Assembly (NCBI GenBank): GCA_014621425.1
Contig: JAANBB010000327.1
Location: 1-46,828, forward strand
Length of the DNA stretch: 46,828 nucleotides
DNA from: Cylindrodendrum hubeiense
Lineage: Eukaryota > Ascomycota > Sordariomycetes > Hypocreales > Nectriaceae
Direction: 5' to 3'
This document shows, piece after piece, positions 44,666-46,828 of this stretch. The position numbers were made by a program, and so were the translations under genes. Under the pieces are notes generated by a model. It was given only the letters and a program-made list of their open reading frames with translations. It did no database searches and was not told where the DNA came from. Position 1 is the stretch's first letter, and each line of letters opens with the position of its first letter.

Positions 44666-45808
44666 TCACCAGAGAAACTTTCTACACTTTTTGCTACCAC
44701 ACAAACACCTTGTCATGTGGTCTACACGACCCTCCGCCTCATCGCCCTCATAAGCAACCCCGTCTACATAGTCAAACGTCAGCTCCTCGCCCTTGGGGAT
44801 CTCCTTGATAGCAAACAAGGCCAGGTCGTGAATGTGTTTATCAGCGTGATCGCCCACGCGCGCAAAGATGCGCATGTTTGGGTCGCAAGAGTGATTAATG
44901 AAACGGGTTGGCCCGGACATAAACTCGCCGTCAACCTCTAGGGGCGGCCCCTTGAGACGGGGATCGAGCGAGTCCGGGTCAGTGAACTTGTCGAGAGCAA
45001 AGAGATACACGTCTTTCCTCTGGCATATCGCCGAGGCGGAGCGGCGACGATCGGCCTCAGTGGAGGTAATGATCTCACCGAGGTATCGGTCGACAAACTG
45101 GCCCTTTTTGATGGAGGCAGAAGATCGTATACCTAATTAATGAAAGAGAGTCAGGTGCCAATAAAGAATATCGGAGCAACGGTGCGGATACATACCCCAT
45201 CCTCGATCAGCAGTTCGAAATATTTGGAGCGGGATAGTACGACCGCGCTCGACAACGCGGTTAGGGCAGTTTATGCTGCATGCACAACCCTGGTGGCATT
45301 CATAGATGGGCACCTTTGAAGTGTGGAAATGGGAGCGCAACAGGCCCGCCTTGGAACCGCGGGCGTGGTAGGCGTAGGCCTTTTTGGGTGAATTTGGCCC
45401 ATCTAGGTCCATTCCGTCATCGTCATCACCATCATAATGATCGTCCTCCAGGTCGGCAAGGCAGAGACAGCCCGTATATTGGCAGTCACCGTCATGGCTG
45501 CAGGCACAACCGCTGCGGAAACTAACCTCGGCGGGTTCGACGCCGTGGCCGAAAACATTGCTATCGATGAAGCGGAAGTCCTTGGGGAGGATCTGCGAGT
45601 CGACCTCGTTGACAACAGTGATTGGATTAGACTTATGGGTGGGAAAGGAGCGGATCTGGCACCAGTGACAGTTGGACTCTTCGTCTGCTAGGTTCTGGGG
45701 TACATTAGCAGCAGGTCTCCCAGGCGGTGGCATCGTGCAGCAAGGTGCAGGAATTCGACGTACTCCTTTTCCGTGATGGAAGAAGTGCTGCTCCGTAGCC
45801 TGCTCCAT
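44666..45808 (-). CDS. KMT1: Histone H3 lysine-9 methyltransferase (DIM-5/KMT1, SET domain)
   Basis: DIM-5 trimethylates H3K9 and directs heterochromatin and DNA methylation in filamentous fungi. The pre-SET has nine cysteines (101, 103, 109, 114, 116, 171, 175, 177, 181), as in the Zn3Cys9 cluster, split by an acidic insert. The SET core shows KKGQFVDRYLGEIITS, VDGEFMSGPTRFINHSCDPN and ALFAIKEIPKGEELTFDYVDG. The post-SET CLCGSKKC plus a C-terminal FLW close the active site. There is no chromodomain, as in DIM-5. The intron after RGWG is a problem. The strong GTATGT donor (exon end 45196) with the only good acceptor (exon start 45134) throws the SET part out of frame. The weaker GTATCC donor four bases on (exons 45808-45192 and 45134-44666) keeps frame and gives 361 aa, with two extra residues after GWG. 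I give the in-frame model. Confidence 0.85.
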
Positions 45809-46828
45809 GGTTGTGGCTTCCGTTGTGTTCGTTGTGAGAGGTGAGAGATGGCGGGGCGTTTATGCGGCGACGAGAAAGTTGTTGATGCGGGCAGGGTTGG
45901 CTAACTCCGCCGAACTCGAAAAGAAGTCATATGAAAGGGGGCCGAATCTAGGGTCTCCTTCTTTGATCTGTGCTTAGAGACATTTGACTTGACTTGGTTT
46001 GGCTCAAGGTGAGGCACGGTAAGGCAACACGACGTGAGGGTGATGGGATAATAGTGTGCAGCGGGCAAGTAAGCTAGCATTCAAGGTGAGGGCGGGCAGT
46101 GGAGTGGTGTAGTGGCGGCGCGTGTGTCGGCGCTGGGACTTGGTTGGCGGGGTACGCAACGACAGCAGGCGCTACGGGGGGTCTCACCTCGGTGAGCGAA
46201 CGACGGTTCAGGTTCAACAGGACGCGGAGAGGCTCACGAGGAGGTGAGAAAATGACGACACGAGAAGGCATCTGAAAATACCACAGGGCATGCGTGCGTA
46301 CATACGTAGCACATACGACGTACATGACCCATCACAATGATTGGATGCGTGCGCGTCCAGCGCATCACAGTGACCAGCGGAGAACTATTTCCAGCACCGA
46401 CCGCCTGTCGCAGCTTCTCACCTTACCCACCTACCCACGGATGAAACTAGAGAGAGCAGACGACAGCGCACAGGGGGATGGCGTCTGGGACAGACAGAGA
46501 GGCGGGAGAATTGACGGTCTGACAAGGTCCACATCGTCTTGGATACGATTGAAGCCGTCGTCCAGGCTCACATGAATCATGTGCAGTCGTTTATCCCCGA
46601 TGTTGAACTGGAGGCGATCCAACCAACAAGTCGACAACCCCACCACGACTACCACTACGACCAACAGCACGGCCACCACCACGGCTGCCACCACGAGCCG
46701 CTTGCCACCAACCACCACGACACCATGACCACGTCTTCTCCATCCATCCATCCACGCCATGGCCCATGATCCCTACCACTTGGTTCCTACGTTTGGCTCC
46801 TTACATAGCACAGTACATCCATCCATCC
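45809..46828. other. KMT1 upstream region and window end
   Basis: The last kilobase holds the KMT1 promoter and no supported gene. A Val-rich minus-strand frame (46431-46760) comes from a CCACCA/CACGAC-rich stretch and is rejected. CATC tetranucleotide runs lie near 46741-46753 and at the very end (46816-46828). Confidence 0.55.

Noticed and set aside
46431..46760. Val-rich minus-strand frame resembling a membrane segment
   Set aside because: The hydrophobic run is the complement of a CCACCA/ACGACCA repeat, not a real transmembrane helix.
1..46828. CRISPR arrays, integrases, transposases, viral genes or a biosynthetic cluster
   Set aside because: No direct-repeat/spacer pattern, no DDE or reverse-transcriptase motif, no viral-type gene, and no PKS, NRPS or terpene synthase frame was seen. 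The genes are mixed housekeeping functions.

Overview
The window is nuclear DNA of a filamentous ascomycete, most likely a Sordariomycete and plausibly Hypocreales. The evidence is short GT-AG introns (about 52-97 nt) with CTAAC/CTGAC-like branch sites, no operons, genes on both strands, long GC-rich intergenic DNA with CT-rich leaders, and typical fungal families (HET, 2EXR-like, STAND-type N-terminal helical domain plus ankyrin repeats, a DIM-5-type H3K9 methyltransferase). I do not name a species. No CRISPR, plasmid or phage feature and no intact transposon was seen.

Layout, left to right. About 2.2 kb of gene-free DNA leads into a 576-aa Ser/Pro-rich conserved protein with an 8-nt first coding exon (2256-4039, +). 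A 2EXR-like gene broken by three single-base indels follows (4924-5992, -), with a 15-bp minisatellite just upstream. Then come an amino-acid permease (7482-9318, -), a PARG-like macrodomain-fold protein (11088-12161, -), the mitochondrial AAA chaperone BCS1 (12649-14049, -) and an intron-containing tRNA-Ile(AAU) (14717-14810, -). After a 2.5 kb upstream region lie class II fructose-bisphosphate aldolase (17361-18640, +) and, convergent with it, a Kes1/Osh4-type oxysterol-binding protein (19243-20559, -).

The middle holds a PigL_N-like/ankyrin protein (21824-24185, -), divergent from MIX23 (25653-26295, +), which needs a GC-AG intron. A run of plus-strand housekeeping genes follows: NAA15 (27185-29473), sphingoid base kinase (30672-32379), a CSN8/PSD8/eIF3K-like protein (32943-33927) and a BTB/POZ protein (34369-35230). 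A two-exon 102-aa probable mitochondrial membrane protein is on the minus strand (36648-37015).

The right part looks more accessory. A 3.7 kb gene-poor gap is followed by a HET-domain protein (40756-42789, +), an unrecognised 380-aa protein (43134-44276, -) and the H3K9 methyltransferase KMT1/DIM-5 (44666-45808, -), whose only intron has an awkward junction.

The genes do not form one pathway. Several are mitochondrial (BCS1, MIX23, the 102-aa protein), several handle lipids or membranes (Osh4, sphingoid base kinase, permease), and two suggest self/non-self recognition (HET, ankyrin protein). I found no convincing new multi-gene system. The items most worth checking are the broken 2EXR-like gene, the KMT1 splice junction, the NLR-like helical-domain/ankyrin architecture, the PIP-box-like tail on the PARG-like protein and the 380-aa orphan.
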